NCBI GenBank assembly: GCA_034401795.1
Contig: CM067367.1
Span: forward strand, 53,526,269 to 53,590,268
Source: Chaetoderma sp. LZ-2023a
Lineage: Eukaryota > Mollusca > Caudofoveata > Chaetodermatida > Chaetodermatidae
Reading direction: 5' to 3'
DNA: 64,000 nucleotides
Shown here piece by piece: positions 10,112 through 19,011 of the stretch. The stretch's first letter is position 1. Every line of letters starts with the position of its first letter. Under the pieces are notes generated by a model. It searched no databases. It was not told the origin of the DNA and worked only from the letters and a program-made list of their open reading frames with translations. The position numbers and the translations under genes are program-made.

Positions 10112-11311
10112 TTAGTTAAGATTCAACAAATTGGCGATGGCTACCAGATTAAGTGCCCTAGAGATATCGCTACGGTAGAAATCAGTAAATGAGGACTCGG
10201 CATGCCATTGTGCTACAGACATTACCTCCTCTAAAGAGACACCCTTATAAAGGGCCGATGATGCTGCTAGTGCTCGTACTTGATGGGCATTCGCACGATC
10301 AGTCTGCTTTCCTGTTGAGATTTTATGCGACATCTGAATAGCATCGACTATCCAACGAGAAATGGTGTCTTTCGAGGCGCGAAGATGAGGAGCTTTGAGA
10401 CATACCCACAGAGATTTTGGGTCATCTCCCCACTCCTCAGTACGTTTCTTATACATTTTTAGACATCTGACAGGACACCAAGCAGAAGAGTTTGGGTCAT
10501 GTCTAATTAAACTTGGCAAATCGATCAGCTGTCCTGGATATTTAAGTGACTGATTCATTGCCAGGAAACAAAGACGTGGTAGTGGTCTTAAACCTTCACC
10601 CGTAATGACAAAATGGTCCTGTTCAGCAGAAAGCGCATGAATTTCGCTTCTCCTTCTCGCCGATGCTGCTGTAACCAAGAAAAGTGACTTAATAGTTAAC
10701 AGTTTAATATCTATAGATCTAATTGGTTCAAAGGGAGCATGCCCTAAAACCTGTAGAACAAGAGATAGATTCCATGCTGGGATAGGAATTGGCTGTCTAG
10801 GTCGCAAATTGCTCATTTCTTTAATAACTTCATTTAAAGTATCGTTCTCCACTCCTACAATGGCCAGACTGGGAACAACTGAAGCTAATGGAGAGTTATA
10901 TGCAGCTAGGGTTGAAGGTACATGTACAAGTTTGTCAATTTCGTATAAATGACAGATAAAATCCGCTACGTGTTGAACAGATGCAAAAAAGGGATTAATA
11001 TCTCTTCCCTTACACCACTCTGTAAATTTGTTGATTCTATAATTATATGTCTTGGTGGTTGACCCTCTTCTGGCTGAAGCGACAAACTTCGCTGCTTGCT
11101 CAGAAAAGCCACCCTCAATTGCACGCTGCTTGACAACATCCATGCAGTCAATTTGAACATTTCCGGTGTGTCGTGGAGATACAGACCTTTGTTCTGAGAG
11201 ATCAGCTCCCTTCTGTCTGGAAGAGGGATTGGATTGTAGACCATAAGGTCCAGCAGATCCATAAACCATGATCTGCCTGGACAATGAGGGCCGATCAATA
11301 GTACTTGACAT
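10112..11311 (-). CDS. DIRS A tyrosine recombinase
   Basis: A 399-codon frame homologous to the recombinase of element B throughout. It would catalyse integration of a circular DNA intermediate without target duplication, in the nucleus. Tyrosine recombinase residues are visible: first Arg in ASARRRSEIHAL, the HxxR box in AHQVRAL, the His/Trp in SVAQWHAESS and the Tyr in FTDFYRSD. The N-terminal core-binding half contains TKTYNYRINKF. It has no internal stop although the upstream RT frame of the same element is broken. Its 5' end overlaps the RT/RNase H frame, as in element B; the true start is uncertain. Confidence 0.88.
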   Translation of the reverse strand: MSSTIDRPSLSRQIMVYGSAGPYGLQSNPSSRQKGADLSEQRSVSPRHTGNVQIDCMDVVKQRAIEGGFSEQAAKFVASARRGSTTKTYNYRINKFTEWCKGRDINPFFASVQHVADFICHLYEIDKLVHVPSTLAAYNSPLASVVPSLAIVGVENDTLNEVIKEMSNLRPRQPIPIPAWNLSLVLQVLGHAPFEPIRSIDIKLLTIKSLFLVTAASARRRSEIHALSAEQDHFVITGEGLRPLPRLCFLAMNQSLKYPGQLIDLPSLIRHDPNSSAWCPVRCLKMYKKRTEEWGDDPKSLWVCLKAPHLRASKDTISRWIVDAIQMSHKISTGKQTDRANAHQVRALAASSALYKGVSLEEVMSVAQWHAESSFTDFYRSDISRALNLVAIANLLNLN

Positions 11312-11964
11312 ATGCCCTCTCTTATCTTTGCCAGAACTTTTCGGATGAGAATCGTTGGAGGATACGCATACGCGTACATCCCTTCTAACTTATTGCCAGT
11401 GCATCTACTGCTAGAGGCAGCGGGTCTGGGATCGGTGACACGTATGTGACCATCTTTGTGTTTCCTTTCATCGCAAATAAATCCACATTTGGCTTGCCCC
11501 AATGTTTGAAAAGAACCTCCGCTACTGATTCGTTGAGCTGCCATTCCGTCGGACGGCACACCGTCCTTCGACTGAGAGCATCTGCTAGGATGTTCAATCT
11601 TCCTGGAATGTATGCTGCCTGAAGAATAATATTCCTCTCTTGGCACCAGAGCAGAAGGTTCCATATCATCATACACAACTCCAGTGATCTCGTCCTGCCT
11701 TGGCGGTTCAAATAAGACACCACTGTTGAGTTAGCTGTCCTTAATAGGACAATCTTGTCTCGGATTAAGTTCTCGAATTTTTGAAGGGCTAATGCCACCG
11801 CTAATAATTCGAGAACATTGATGTGTTTCTGCGCATTGGTCCGATCCCATTCCCCTGACACTGACAGATCGTCCAGTACTGCTCCCCAACCCGTCGTCAA
11901 TGCATCTGTAAAGATGGACATCTGCGGTTGAGGAGGCTTGTAGAGGAACGCCTCGCAGGAGATT
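10966..11964 (-). pseudogene. DIRS A RNase H and C-terminal RT-polyprotein remnant
   Basis: The segment 11964-11385 encodes RNase H: FTDAL holds the first Asp and NVLELLAV the Glu, but the third acidic position reads RTANST where element B has RSDNST, so a catalytic Asp is lost. DIRS-typical C-terminal motifs follow (HWGKPNVDLFA, YVSPIPDP). A TAG codon where B has Trp and a one-base shift near 11380 break the frame; it resumes as GMYAYAYPPTILI and runs to 10966. The upstream RT part is displaced to 19012 onwards by the insertion of B. Confidence 0.85.
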
Positions 11965-12005
11965 AAACGAAATCTAGGATTTCTTTTTTCACGAGAGAGT
12001 TGATA

Positions 12006-12180
12006 CTTACCTCCCTAATACTTTTGATATTGCTAAATATTGGCTTTCACTCAATAAACACTCAGATTTAAAACAGTTAGGTGCCCCTACTGGGCAGGGA
12101 GTCAGAGCGTAGTCTGGCGGATGCCAGCCCCACCACCGCGCATGCGCAGACTAGCACTTCCTCTGACTAGATTATTGGCT
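12006..12180. repeat. DIRS B left inverted terminal repeat
   Basis: CTTACCTCCCTAATACTTTT through CACTTCCTCT and GATTATTGGC is nearly identical to the reverse complement of 18819-18993. The only difference I noticed is a small indel near the inner end. Such similarity indicates recent insertion. Confidence 0.93.
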
Positions 12181-12250
12181 GACACACATGCAACTATTAA
12201 GAGCCTGAAGACCGAGCCTCTGTGGGGTGGAGAGGCCGGGTCCGTATCTA

Positions 12251-12330
12251 GGGAGGTAAGTATCAACTCTCTCGTGAAAAAAGAAATCCTAGATTTCGTT
12301 TATTTCACTTCAAGAGTATACTTACCTCCC
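12251..12330. repeat. DIRS B internal complementary region
   Basis: Bounded by GGGAGGTAAG and CTTACCTCCC, with the junction GATTTCGTTTATTTCACTTC in the middle. The first 52 bases are complementary to the element's left end and the last 28 to its right end. It is the recorded circle junction of the DIRS replication model. Confidence 0.92.
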
Positions 12331-12877
12331 TAATACTTTTGATATTGCCAGAATTCGAAAGTGAATCTGGCGGGAGGGAGGCGAGGTCAAAAGACCAGCT
12401 CATCCCAATACGCTTTTCTGCGTTTAAGGCACTTAAACTTCTGAAACTGTAAGAAAAAACAGTCAGGATTTGACTAACCATCGGATAACACGACCGATGT
12501 ATGAGAGATGACCGAATGTCATATGCGCTCCCCCCCCTCCTTCCTGGGAGGAAGAGTCGACTGACCTCAATGTCCTATACGCTCTCTACGTACAAGTGCC
12601 ATGTACTACAGGACAGAGACGAAAAAGCTCCATTTTCGTAACTCTCAACAATGAACCACACAAATACACAAACCATCACCATATTAATAACGGGTAATCG
12701 TGACAATACAATCAACAACGGACAACACATGAACAAGACTGACCTTGTTGAAATGGCTGCTGACATCATCTTCCCATCGGTAAAGACTGATGCAGGCCCA
12801 AAAAAGTGGGTGTTTCCATAAATTAATTGTGATATATATAAGTAATGAGGAAATCACCTCAAAAAATATAAACCGAT
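12331..12877. other. DIRS B 3' untranslated region
   Basis: No gene seen. It begins with a further partial copy of the terminal repeat (TAATACTTTTGATATTGCCA) right after the internal complementary region, then runs to the recombinase stop. Confidence 0.6.
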
Positions 12878-15814
12878 TTATTTTTTCAAAACCGACAAGG
12901 CGAGAGGATTAGAGGTGTCACGGAGATAATGGTCTGTAAAACTTGACTCACAGTGCCACTGAGCCACCGACATAATATCATCCACAGGGACCCCATTAAA
13001 TAGGGCCGTGGATGTCACTACGCCGCGGACACTGTGAGCCTTGGCCACGTCAACAAGCTTCCCGGTGGCGGATTTATGGCAAAACTGAATGCATTCCACA
13101 ATCCACCTGGAAATGGTGTCCTTCGAAGCCCTCCCATGGGGTTCAATATATGACAACCATAACGCTGACTGGTCGGTGCGCCATGCCGCCGTACGTTGTT
13201 TGTACCGGCGCAGCGCCCGGACGGGACACCATGCTTTAGAATTAGGATCATATCTAGTTAAAGCAGGCAAAATAATAGGTTGACCTGGATATTTCAACGA
13301 CTGATTTTTAGCCAAGAAATTAATCCTAGGTAGCAGCTTAAGGCCTTCCCCTGAAACCACAAAACGGTCATCCTCGGCTGATAAGGCATGAATCTCACTC
13401 CTACGCCTAGCCGAGGCCGCAGCAATTAAAAACACAGTCTTCAGTGTTAATAGTTTCATAGAAATGGAACTAAGTGGTTCAAAAGGCTTATCACCTAGTA
13501 CTTGAAGCACTAGCGATAAACTCCAAGACGGAATCACAGGAGGATTCCTTGGTCTTAGATTGCCCATGCCTTTAATTAATACATTCAATGTATTTACTTC
13601 ATCACTTCCCCTCTTAGCCAAGCAAGGAATAACAGACATTAATGCTGACTTATAACCAGCAATAGAGTTAGGCTTGAGGCTATAGGCATCATAGAGGTGA
13701 CAGAGGAAATCAGCTACTACTTGAATAGATGAATCCATTGGATCAATACATCTTTTTGAGCACCATTCTGCAAATCTGTTGATTTTATAATTATATGCTC
13801 TGGAGGTTGACCCCCTCCTGGCTTTGGCCATAAACATGGCTGCTTGCTCAGAAAAGCCCTCCTTAATTCTAGATTCCTTGACAACATCCATGCAGTCAAT
13901 CTGAACATTGACGGATTGTTGTGAAGGGCCTTGCCCTGGAAGATAATATCGTCCATCAGAGGCAGAGGAACCGGATTGCAGACCAGAAGGTCCAGCAGAT
14001 CCGTATACCATGATCGGCTTGGCCAATCCGGGGCGATCAGAAGCACTTGGCATTCCTCTTGTCTGATTTTCTGAAGAATTTTTGGAATCAGGATTGCTGG
14101 AGGGAATGCGTATGCATACATTCTCCCCCAGCTGATAGCTAACGCATCTGTTGCGAAAGCGCTTGGATCCGGAATCGGAGAGACGTACGTCGTCATCTTC
14201 GCATTCTTCTTCGTTGCGAACAAATCGATGTTGGGTTTCCCCCAATGGTCGAACAGACGATCCGCCACACATTGATTTAGTTGCCATTCCGTGGGTAAAA
14301 CACTCATCCTTCGGCTCAATGAGTCTGCTAGCAGGTTTAACCTTCCCGGAATATGAACTGCTTTCAAGGTAATCTGGTGATCCAGACACCAACAAAGCAG
14401 TTTCCATGTCATCATACAGAGACTGGGCGACTTCGTTCCGCCCTGGCGGTTTATGTAAGTCACAACTGTTGAGTTGTCTGAACGAATAAGAACAATCTTG
14501 CCCTGAACTTTCTGTAAGAAATGTTCCAGGCCCAGGACTACTGCTCTTAGCTCCAGTAGATTTATATGTTCCTGTGACTGTTCCAGATTCCAAAGCCCTG
14601 ATATCGTGGATTCTTCCAGGCAAGCTCCCCAGCCCTCCATCGATGCATCTGTATACACAGTCACCTGAGGGTGGGGAGGGGTTAGCAAAACCCCCGGTAA
14701 GAGATTCTCTGTATTCAACCACCATTGCAGGTGGTGAATCAGAGGCGCCAACACTGACACATTCGAGTCCAGCGAACCTGTACTCTGGGTCCATTGTGTC
14801 ATGAGAAACAACTGGATCGGCCGCCTGCGTAAGGCGGCCTGAGGAATGACTGGTTCCAACGAAACCATCAACCCCAGCATTCTCAAGTAAACCCGTGCCA
14901 GGACATGACGACTGTCGCACACTGACTGAATCAACGAGATGAGTATTTGAACTCTCTCCTGAGTAGGATAAACATATCCTGTCTCCAGATCGAAGAACAT
15001 CCCCAGGTAAACAAACTTCTGGGATGGAGTCAGCTCTGATTTTGGGAAATTGATCATCCAGCCCAAGTCTGTGAGAATTTTCAAAACAATCTCCAGATTG
15101 GCGGACAAACTTTCCCGGGTGTGCGCTTTCAACAGCCAGTCGTCTATGTACGTGTGGACTGCTATGCTTCTCCTGCGGAGGTATGCTGTGATCGCAAGAA
15201 CCACACGGGTGAAAACCCGAGGAGCCGTGGAAATTCCGAAGGGCAACACCCTGAATTCCCACTGTCTGCCCTGGAATGCAAATCTCAGGAAGCGACAGAA
15301 ACTCCTGTGGATGGGGATGTGGAAATAAGCGTCCTTCAAATCTATCGACGCCGTCCACATCCCCCTCTCCAACCCCGCCAACACCGAGCGCACCGTTTCC
15401 ATCTTGAAACTGGGCGTCTCGATGAACTTGTTCAATGGCTTGAGGTTGAGAATCGGTCTCCACCCACCGGTGCGTTTTGTTACCAAGAACAGGGTTGAAT
15501 AGAAGCCCGGACACCTTTGTGCCGGCTGAATAGCTCCTTTTTGTACGAGGGAATTTATCTCCTCCTCGATACACAACCTTTGATCTGGATCTCTCGGAAT
15601 GGGAGTCCAGACTGGCACCAGAGACAGTCGCGACGGCGGGCCTGTCATCCACTCTGGATGATACCCCACGGAAAGCCATCGCAAGACTAAACGGTCCTGA
15701 GTTAACCGTTCCCACTCTTGCATGTGGTCGGCTAGCCGGCCTCCCACCGGTCCACCTAGGGACCGCGGTGGACACAAGGCATGCAAGAGCGGCACTGTCT
15801 CCGTCGCCATACAC
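12878..15814 (-). CDS. DIRS B tyrosine recombinase ORF (long overlapping frame)
   Basis: A 978-codon frame. The last ~345 residues (about 12881-13915) are a tyrosine recombinase: VNVQIDCMDVV, then YNYKINRFAEW, catalytic Arg in ASARRRSEIHAL, HxxR in AKAHSVRGV, His in SVAQWHCESS and Tyr in TDHYLRD. It would insert the circular DNA copy. The preceding ~630 residues overlap the RT-RNase H frame in another phase for 2.1 kb and are Ser-, Gly- and Asp-rich with no domain I recognise. Whether this N-terminal part is translated is unknown; the recombinase may start internally (for example near MPSASDRPGL) or be made from a spliced or shifted message. DIRS-1 has a similar large overlap between its ORFs. 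Confidence 0.88.
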   Translation of the reverse strand: MYGDGDSAALACLVSTAVPRWTGGRPASRPHARVGTVNSGPFSLAMAFRGVSSRVDDRPAVATVSGASLDSHSERSRSKVVYRGGDKFPRTKRSYSAGTKVSGLLFNPVLGNKTHRWVETDSQPQAIEQVHRDAQFQDGNGALGVGGVGEGDVDGVDRFEGRLFPHPHPQEFLSLPEICIPGQTVGIQGVALRNFHGSSGFHPCGSCDHSIPPQEKHSSPHVHRRLAVESAHPGKFVRQSGDCFENSHRLGLDDQFPKIRADSIPEVCLPGDVLRSGDRICLSYSGESSNTHLVDSVSVRQSSCPGTGLLENAGVDGFVGTSHSSGRLTQAADPVVSHDTMDPEYRFAGLECVSVGASDSPPAMVVEYRESLTGGFANPSPPSGDCVYRCIDGGLGSLPGRIHDIRALESGTVTGTYKSTGAKSSSPGPGTFLTESSGQDCSYSFRQLNSCDLHKPPGRNEVAQSLYDDMETALLVSGSPDYLESSSYSGKVKPASRLIEPKDECFTHGMATKSMCGGSSVRPLGETQHRFVRNEEECEDDDVRLSDSGSKRFRNRCVSYQLGENVCIRIPSSNPDSKNSSENQTRGMPSASDRPGLAKPIMVYGSAGPSGLQSGSSASDGRYYLPGQGPSQQSVNVQIDCMDVVKESRIKEGFSEQAAMFMAKARRGSTSRAYNYKINRFAEWCSKRCIDPMDSSIQVVADFLCHLYDAYSLKPNSIAGYKSALMSVIPCLAKRGSDEVNTLNVLIKGMGNLRPRNPPVIPSWSLSLVLQVLGDKPFEPLSSISMKLLTLKTVFLIAAASARRRSEIHALSAEDDRFVVSGEGLKLLPRINFLAKNQSLKYPGQPIILPALTRYDPNSKAWCPVRALRRYKQRTAAWRTDQSALWLSYIEPHGRASKDTISRWIVECIQFCHKSATGKLVDVAKAHSVRGVVTSTALFNGVPVDDIMSVAQWHCESSFTDHYLRDTSNPLALSVLKK

Positions 15815-15903
15815 ACCGGCGTGGTCCTTACCGCGGTAAGCGCCCTGTCAGGAACGATAACCACGCCCAGATCCTCGCGCGACCCGCCCCGCCCCGCGCG
15901 CAC
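13717..15903 (-). CDS. DIRS B reverse transcriptase-RNase H polyprotein
   Basis: A 728-codon frame. Around residues 105-330 is the reverse transcriptase: GWRPILNLKPLN, motif A SIDLKDAYFHIPI, motif B FRVLPFGISTAP and the catalytic TYIDDWLL box. RNase H follows (about 425-540) with VYTDAS, LLELRAV, IRSDNST and HIPGRLNLLADSLSR, all acidic residues in place. The rest (DHWGKPNIDLFA, YVSPIPDPSA, YAFPPAILI, LIAPDWPSRSW) is the C-terminal extension shared by DIRS elements, often annotated as methyltransferase-like. The 5' end overlaps the gag frame by 56 bp, so expression may need reinitiation or frameshifting. No break is seen, so the enzyme may be functional. Confidence 0.93.
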   Translation of the reverse strand: MRAGRGGSREDLGVVIVPDRALTAVRTTPVCMATETVPLLHALCPPRSLGGPVGGRLADHMQEWERLTQDRLVLRWLSVGYHPEWMTGPPSRLSLVPVWTPIPRDPDQRLCIEEEINSLVQKGAIQPAQRCPGFYSTLFLVTKRTGGWRPILNLKPLNKFIETPSFKMETVRSVLAGLERGMWTASIDLKDAYFHIPIHRSFCRFLRFAFQGRQWEFRVLPFGISTAPRVFTRVVLAITAYLRRRSIAVHTYIDDWLLKAHTRESLSANLEIVLKILTDLGWMINFPKSELTPSQKFVYLGMFFDLETGYVYPTQERVQILISLIQSVCDSRHVLARVYLRMLGLMVSLEPVIPQAALRRRPIQLFLMTQWTQSTGSLDSNVSVLAPLIHHLQWWLNTENLLPGVLLTPPHPQVTVYTDASMEGWGACLEESTISGLWNLEQSQEHINLLELRAVVLGLEHFLQKVQGKIVLIRSDNSTVVTYINRQGGTKSPSLCMMTWKLLCWCLDHQITLKAVHIPGRLNLLADSLSRRMSVLPTEWQLNQCVADRLFDHWGKPNIDLFATKKNAKMTTYVSPIPDPSAFATDALAISWGRMYAYAFPPAILIPKILQKIRQEECQVLLIAPDWPSRSWYTDLLDLLVCNPVPLPLMDDIIFQGKALHNNPSMFRLTAWMLSRNLELRRAFLSKQPCLWPKPGGGQPPEHIIIKSTDLQNGAQKDVLIQWIHLFK

Positions 15904-18052
15904 CTCGGTGCACGGGCGGCTGCCTGGCTGACGGCGGCTGAGGAGCCTGCGCCCCCCTCACTGCTGGCCGAATCGCACGCGGCCGAGGCCGGCGCTGCGA
16001 CGGCGGCTGGCCTCTGACTTGGCCAGCACCACCTCGAGCCTGCAGGGGACGATACGCAGGGGCCGCGGCGCGAACGTTAGCACGACGCAGTACCTCAAAC
16101 TGTTCGCGCAGCGCCCTCTGGTTATTCACCAGGGTGACCGTCTCCTGGAGGTGGCGACATCCCTCACCTCCAAAAAGACCAGGACCCGTCATAGGCGTAC
16201 GGAGTAGCCTATTATACAGGTCCTGAGATGGGCACAGATTGTCCAGGGCAAATGTGCGTCTTGCCCTGACACTCCTGGTCACCGCCCGCGTCATACAGTC
16301 CAGCGCCAGGTTAATACCATCCTGGATGGTTCGCTGGACCGCGAGCGGGCCTGGCTGGCGCGACGCGGATGCCGTTACTACCCCCTGTAACAGCTGGGAG
16401 ACGTGGGACAGAGCGGCAATCGAAGCCCTCCCACTCTCCTCCGCATCACGCAACGCGGTATTCGCCGAACGCAACGCGTTCGCGCACAAGACCCCCGCGT
16501 CAGAACGGGATCCTGGCCGCGTATCCTCACCCAAAGCCGCGCGGTCATCCACGCTGGGCTTGGGTACCACACCGTACCGCTGGTAGTCCAGGGGCACGAT
16601 GCGACAACGCCTGGCCACCTCGCGAGGGGCCTTCGCGAGACGTCCACTCGTGTTAATGGACGCCTCCGCCGCCTTGAACATGTCAACGACATGCTCCGCC
16701 AGCGGCAGAGAAGGCATAGCGTTAGCAGTTGGTTTCCCAGCTAACCACGGCGTGTGAACACGGTGGCTAGCCGACTGCTCCACGGGCAGATCAGGCCTAA
16801 CGCTCACCAACCACTGGCAAGCGTCATACCAATCCTCCTCCGTGGCTAACTGCGAGCGCTCTACAAGACGGGGTCCTTCGTCTTCCTCCTGAGCGCAAGC
16901 AGTAGAGCTTGACGGCGGGTACGCTGATACACCTGGCAAGCCAGGGAAAACATGCGGGCCTGACAGCACCGGCATGAGAATATCACTGGTTTGACCAGGA
17001 GCAGGCACCGCGGTAGAGCGCGGGGTATATATAGCCCTACCACGGGCCCGGCCAGCACCAGCTACACTCTCGGCAAGCCGAGGTATGCGGTACCGCTGGC
17101 CATCAGCAGCGCCCTGGGCCACCACCTGAACCGCGGACCTTACTCCAGGGTGAGTAATACCGTGGAAAAAAGCGCCTGTATTCCCCGCGAGGGGTGCACA
17201 AACGTCTTCATCCATGTCCGCGTCGTCAGACGGCGACCCTAGCAGGTAATCCTCATCACCCTGGTCAGAAAGATTAGACCCCGGGTCAGCAAAGAGAGCT
17301 AACCCGGGCTGACCAGGAACGGTGCCATAGGAGGTACTGGCCACCGCGGCGTGCGGATACCCCTGGACTGATAAGCAGCCAGCGGGTTCCAGCGACAACC
17401 GTCCACGGTCCCCTATCGGCGCGGCAATAAGCCTGCTGCCAGGGCCGTGGAACGCCCCCTCTAATGGGGCCACCTCTGAATCGTCGGACAACGGAAGCGG
17501 ACTAAGGAAAATCGATCCAGAGGCGGGGATTACCTGCTCCGAAGCCGATGATGAGGACAATAAAGGATCTGGTCCAGGAAGCATGCCACGAAGCAACCCT
17601 GGAACCAAATCTTTTATTGTCCTCTTCATCTCTCCCAACATCTCGGTCCGGAAGGTCTCCATATCCACCGCGGACGAGACCTTCCCCTTACCCTTCTTAC
17701 TTACAACCTCTCGTTTCCGCTTCTTCTTCTTCTCCTCCACTACCACCTTGTCCGTCGCCTGTAAGCAGCACAAGAATTCGGACATTAACTCGCCCCCCCA
17801 GTGCTTACATATGTCACAATTAATCAATGGACCACAAGGGCTACATCGATAACACAGATGCGGCCAGAACTTCACATGCATAAAACGTCCACAGGACGCG
17901 CAACCCGGTCCCTGAAACAGGGCAAAGGACAAGGAGTATGAGCAACTAGTTAAGCTTAGAAACTCAATCCAACTCAAGGAGAAGGAAAAACGATCATAAA
18001 GATCAATATACATCAAAAACCAGCCTAGCGCTTGAATTGCTAATAAATACAT
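15848..18052 (-). CDS. DIRS B gag-like protein
   Basis: A 734-codon frame upstream of RT, in the position of the DIRS gag ORF. The N-terminal part has a Cys-rich cluster CASCGRFMHVKFWPHLCYRC plus CDICKHW (putative zinc binding, about residues 50-90). A lysine-rich stretch EEKKKKRKREVV follows, then a low-complexity acidic/Ala-rich middle and a C-terminus rich in Arg-Gly-Pro ending RGSGRGYRS, fit for nucleic-acid binding. PMTGPGLFGG is shared with element A's gag. TTTGCCCTGTTTCAG just before the Cys-rich cluster looks like a splice acceptor, so the first ~45 residues may be non-coding leader. The region is strongly GC-rich compared with flanks. Confidence 0.75.
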   Translation of the reverse strand: MYLLAIQALGWFLMYIDLYDRFSFSLSWIEFLSLTSCSYSLSFALFQGPGCASCGRFMHVKFWPHLCYRCSPCGPLINCDICKHWGGELMSEFLCCLQATDKVVVEEKKKKRKREVVSKKGKGKVSSAVDMETFRTEMLGEMKRTIKDLVPGLLRGMLPGPDPLLSSSSASEQVIPASGSIFLSPLPLSDDSEVAPLEGAFHGPGSRLIAAPIGDRGRLSLEPAGCLSVQGYPHAAVASTSYGTVPGQPGLALFADPGSNLSDQGDEDYLLGSPSDDADMDEDVCAPLAGNTGAFFHGITHPGVRSAVQVVAQGAADGQRYRIPRLAESVAGAGRARGRAIYTPRSTAVPAPGQTSDILMPVLSGPHVFPGLPGVSAYPPSSSTACAQEEDEGPRLVERSQLATEEDWYDACQWLVSVRPDLPVEQSASHRVHTPWLAGKPTANAMPSLPLAEHVVDMFKAAEASINTSGRLAKAPREVARRCRIVPLDYQRYGVVPKPSVDDRAALGEDTRPGSRSDAGVLCANALRSANTALRDAEESGRASIAALSHVSQLLQGVVTASASRQPGPLAVQRTIQDGINLALDCMTRAVTRSVRARRTFALDNLCPSQDLYNRLLRTPMTGPGLFGGEGCRHLQETVTLVNNQRALREQFEVLRRANVRAAAPAYRPLQARGGAGQVRGQPPSQRRPRPRAIRPAVRGAQAPQPPSARQPPVHRGARGAGRVARGSGRGYRS

Positions 18053-18818
18053 AGCCAGCTGATTATGACGTCATTAATCCCGTGACAGGAAAAATTCGAT
18101 CCCAACAAAACATCCAAGTGCAAAGACGAATTGTATGCTGAATGGATAAGTTGACTACACAACCATCAGATACATATAGATAACTCTTTACTGGCAAAAA
18201 TGTTAATTATCTCCCTTTGATTGTTTACAATAATTAACATCACCACATTATCAATAACTAGATACCTGACACTTTGTATAGACAAACCATCCAACGTAAC
18301 GAACCGGAAACTCCACCATCAGCACGCCTCTTAACTCTCTCCACCTCATGGGGAAGGAATTGGAACAAGAGGGCAAAGTGAGAAGACCTTTATACCAGGC
18401 CTCCAACTCACTGGGCATAATTTTTCATTTGGTTAGATAACCCAACAGTGTTAGTAGGAAATGGAACCATGGTGGAGAGAATACTAATTCTCTGGTACTG
18501 TGACGTCACAACCTAGCGTCATACAGACCTGTGGACAGAAACAGAAAGAGAAATTAGTCCTAGGTAGCACCGAGTTGACCTAAACCAACTAACTAAGGCG
18601 CTTATCACGGTAAACGCGAGTCCCGGAAACACAATACACCGGGAAGAAAACTCGCTAATTTTACTAGAAGTCACCTGATTTAAAGGTCCAACGTCCTCCT
18701 GTGGCGAAGTGTATCCTCCCGCCATCCAAATCAGGTCTTATCACTTCCAAAATAACACCAATAAAAACGTTAAAGAGCAAGAAAAGCTTATGACTCAAAA
18801 AACATGTGTGTTCTCTTT
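18053..18818. other. DIRS B 5' leader region
   Basis: Lies between the right inverted repeat and the gag frame. No gene is seen. This is where the element's promoter and leader would be expected, but I see no clear core-promoter motif. Confidence 0.5.
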
Positions 18819-18993
18819 GCCAATAATCTAGCAAAGAGGAAGTGCTAGTCTGCGCATGCGCGGTGGTGGGGCTGGCATCCGCCAGACTACGCTCTGACTC
18901 CCTGCCCAGTAGGGGCACCTAACTGTTTTAAATCTGAGTGTTTATTGAGTGAAAGCCAATATTTAGCAATATCAAAAGTATTAGGGAGGTAAG
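18819..18993. repeat. DIRS B right inverted terminal repeat
   Basis: Reverse complement of 12006-12180. Contains CGCATGCGCGGTGGTGGGGC and ends at GGGAGGTAAG, followed by the outer extension TATACTCTTGAAGTGAAA to 19011. Confidence 0.93.
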
Positions 18994-19011
18994 TATACTC
19001 TTGAAGTGAAA

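Larger units (their letters stand above)
11964..19011 (-). mobile_element. DIRS-like retrotransposon B (structurally complete, nested in A)
   Basis: A 7,048-bp element with 175-bp inverted terminal repeats and an 80-bp internal complementary region. The left outer extension (11964-12015) is the reverse complement of 12251-12302; the right outer extension (18984-19011) is the reverse complement of 12303-12330. These matches are essentially exact and fix the ends. Three frames on the minus strand encode gag-like, RT-RNase H and tyrosine recombinase proteins, all without breaks. Insertion is inside A between its RT and RNase H domains; the flanking frame (…WLSEQ and ISCEAF…) would be continuous without B. 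No target duplication is obvious, as expected for tyrosine-recombinase integration. Confidence 0.93.

Noticed and set aside
15722..17242. Many plus-strand ORFs across 15.7-17.3 kb
   Set aside because: Shadows of the GC-rich DIRS B gag and RT frames on the other strand.
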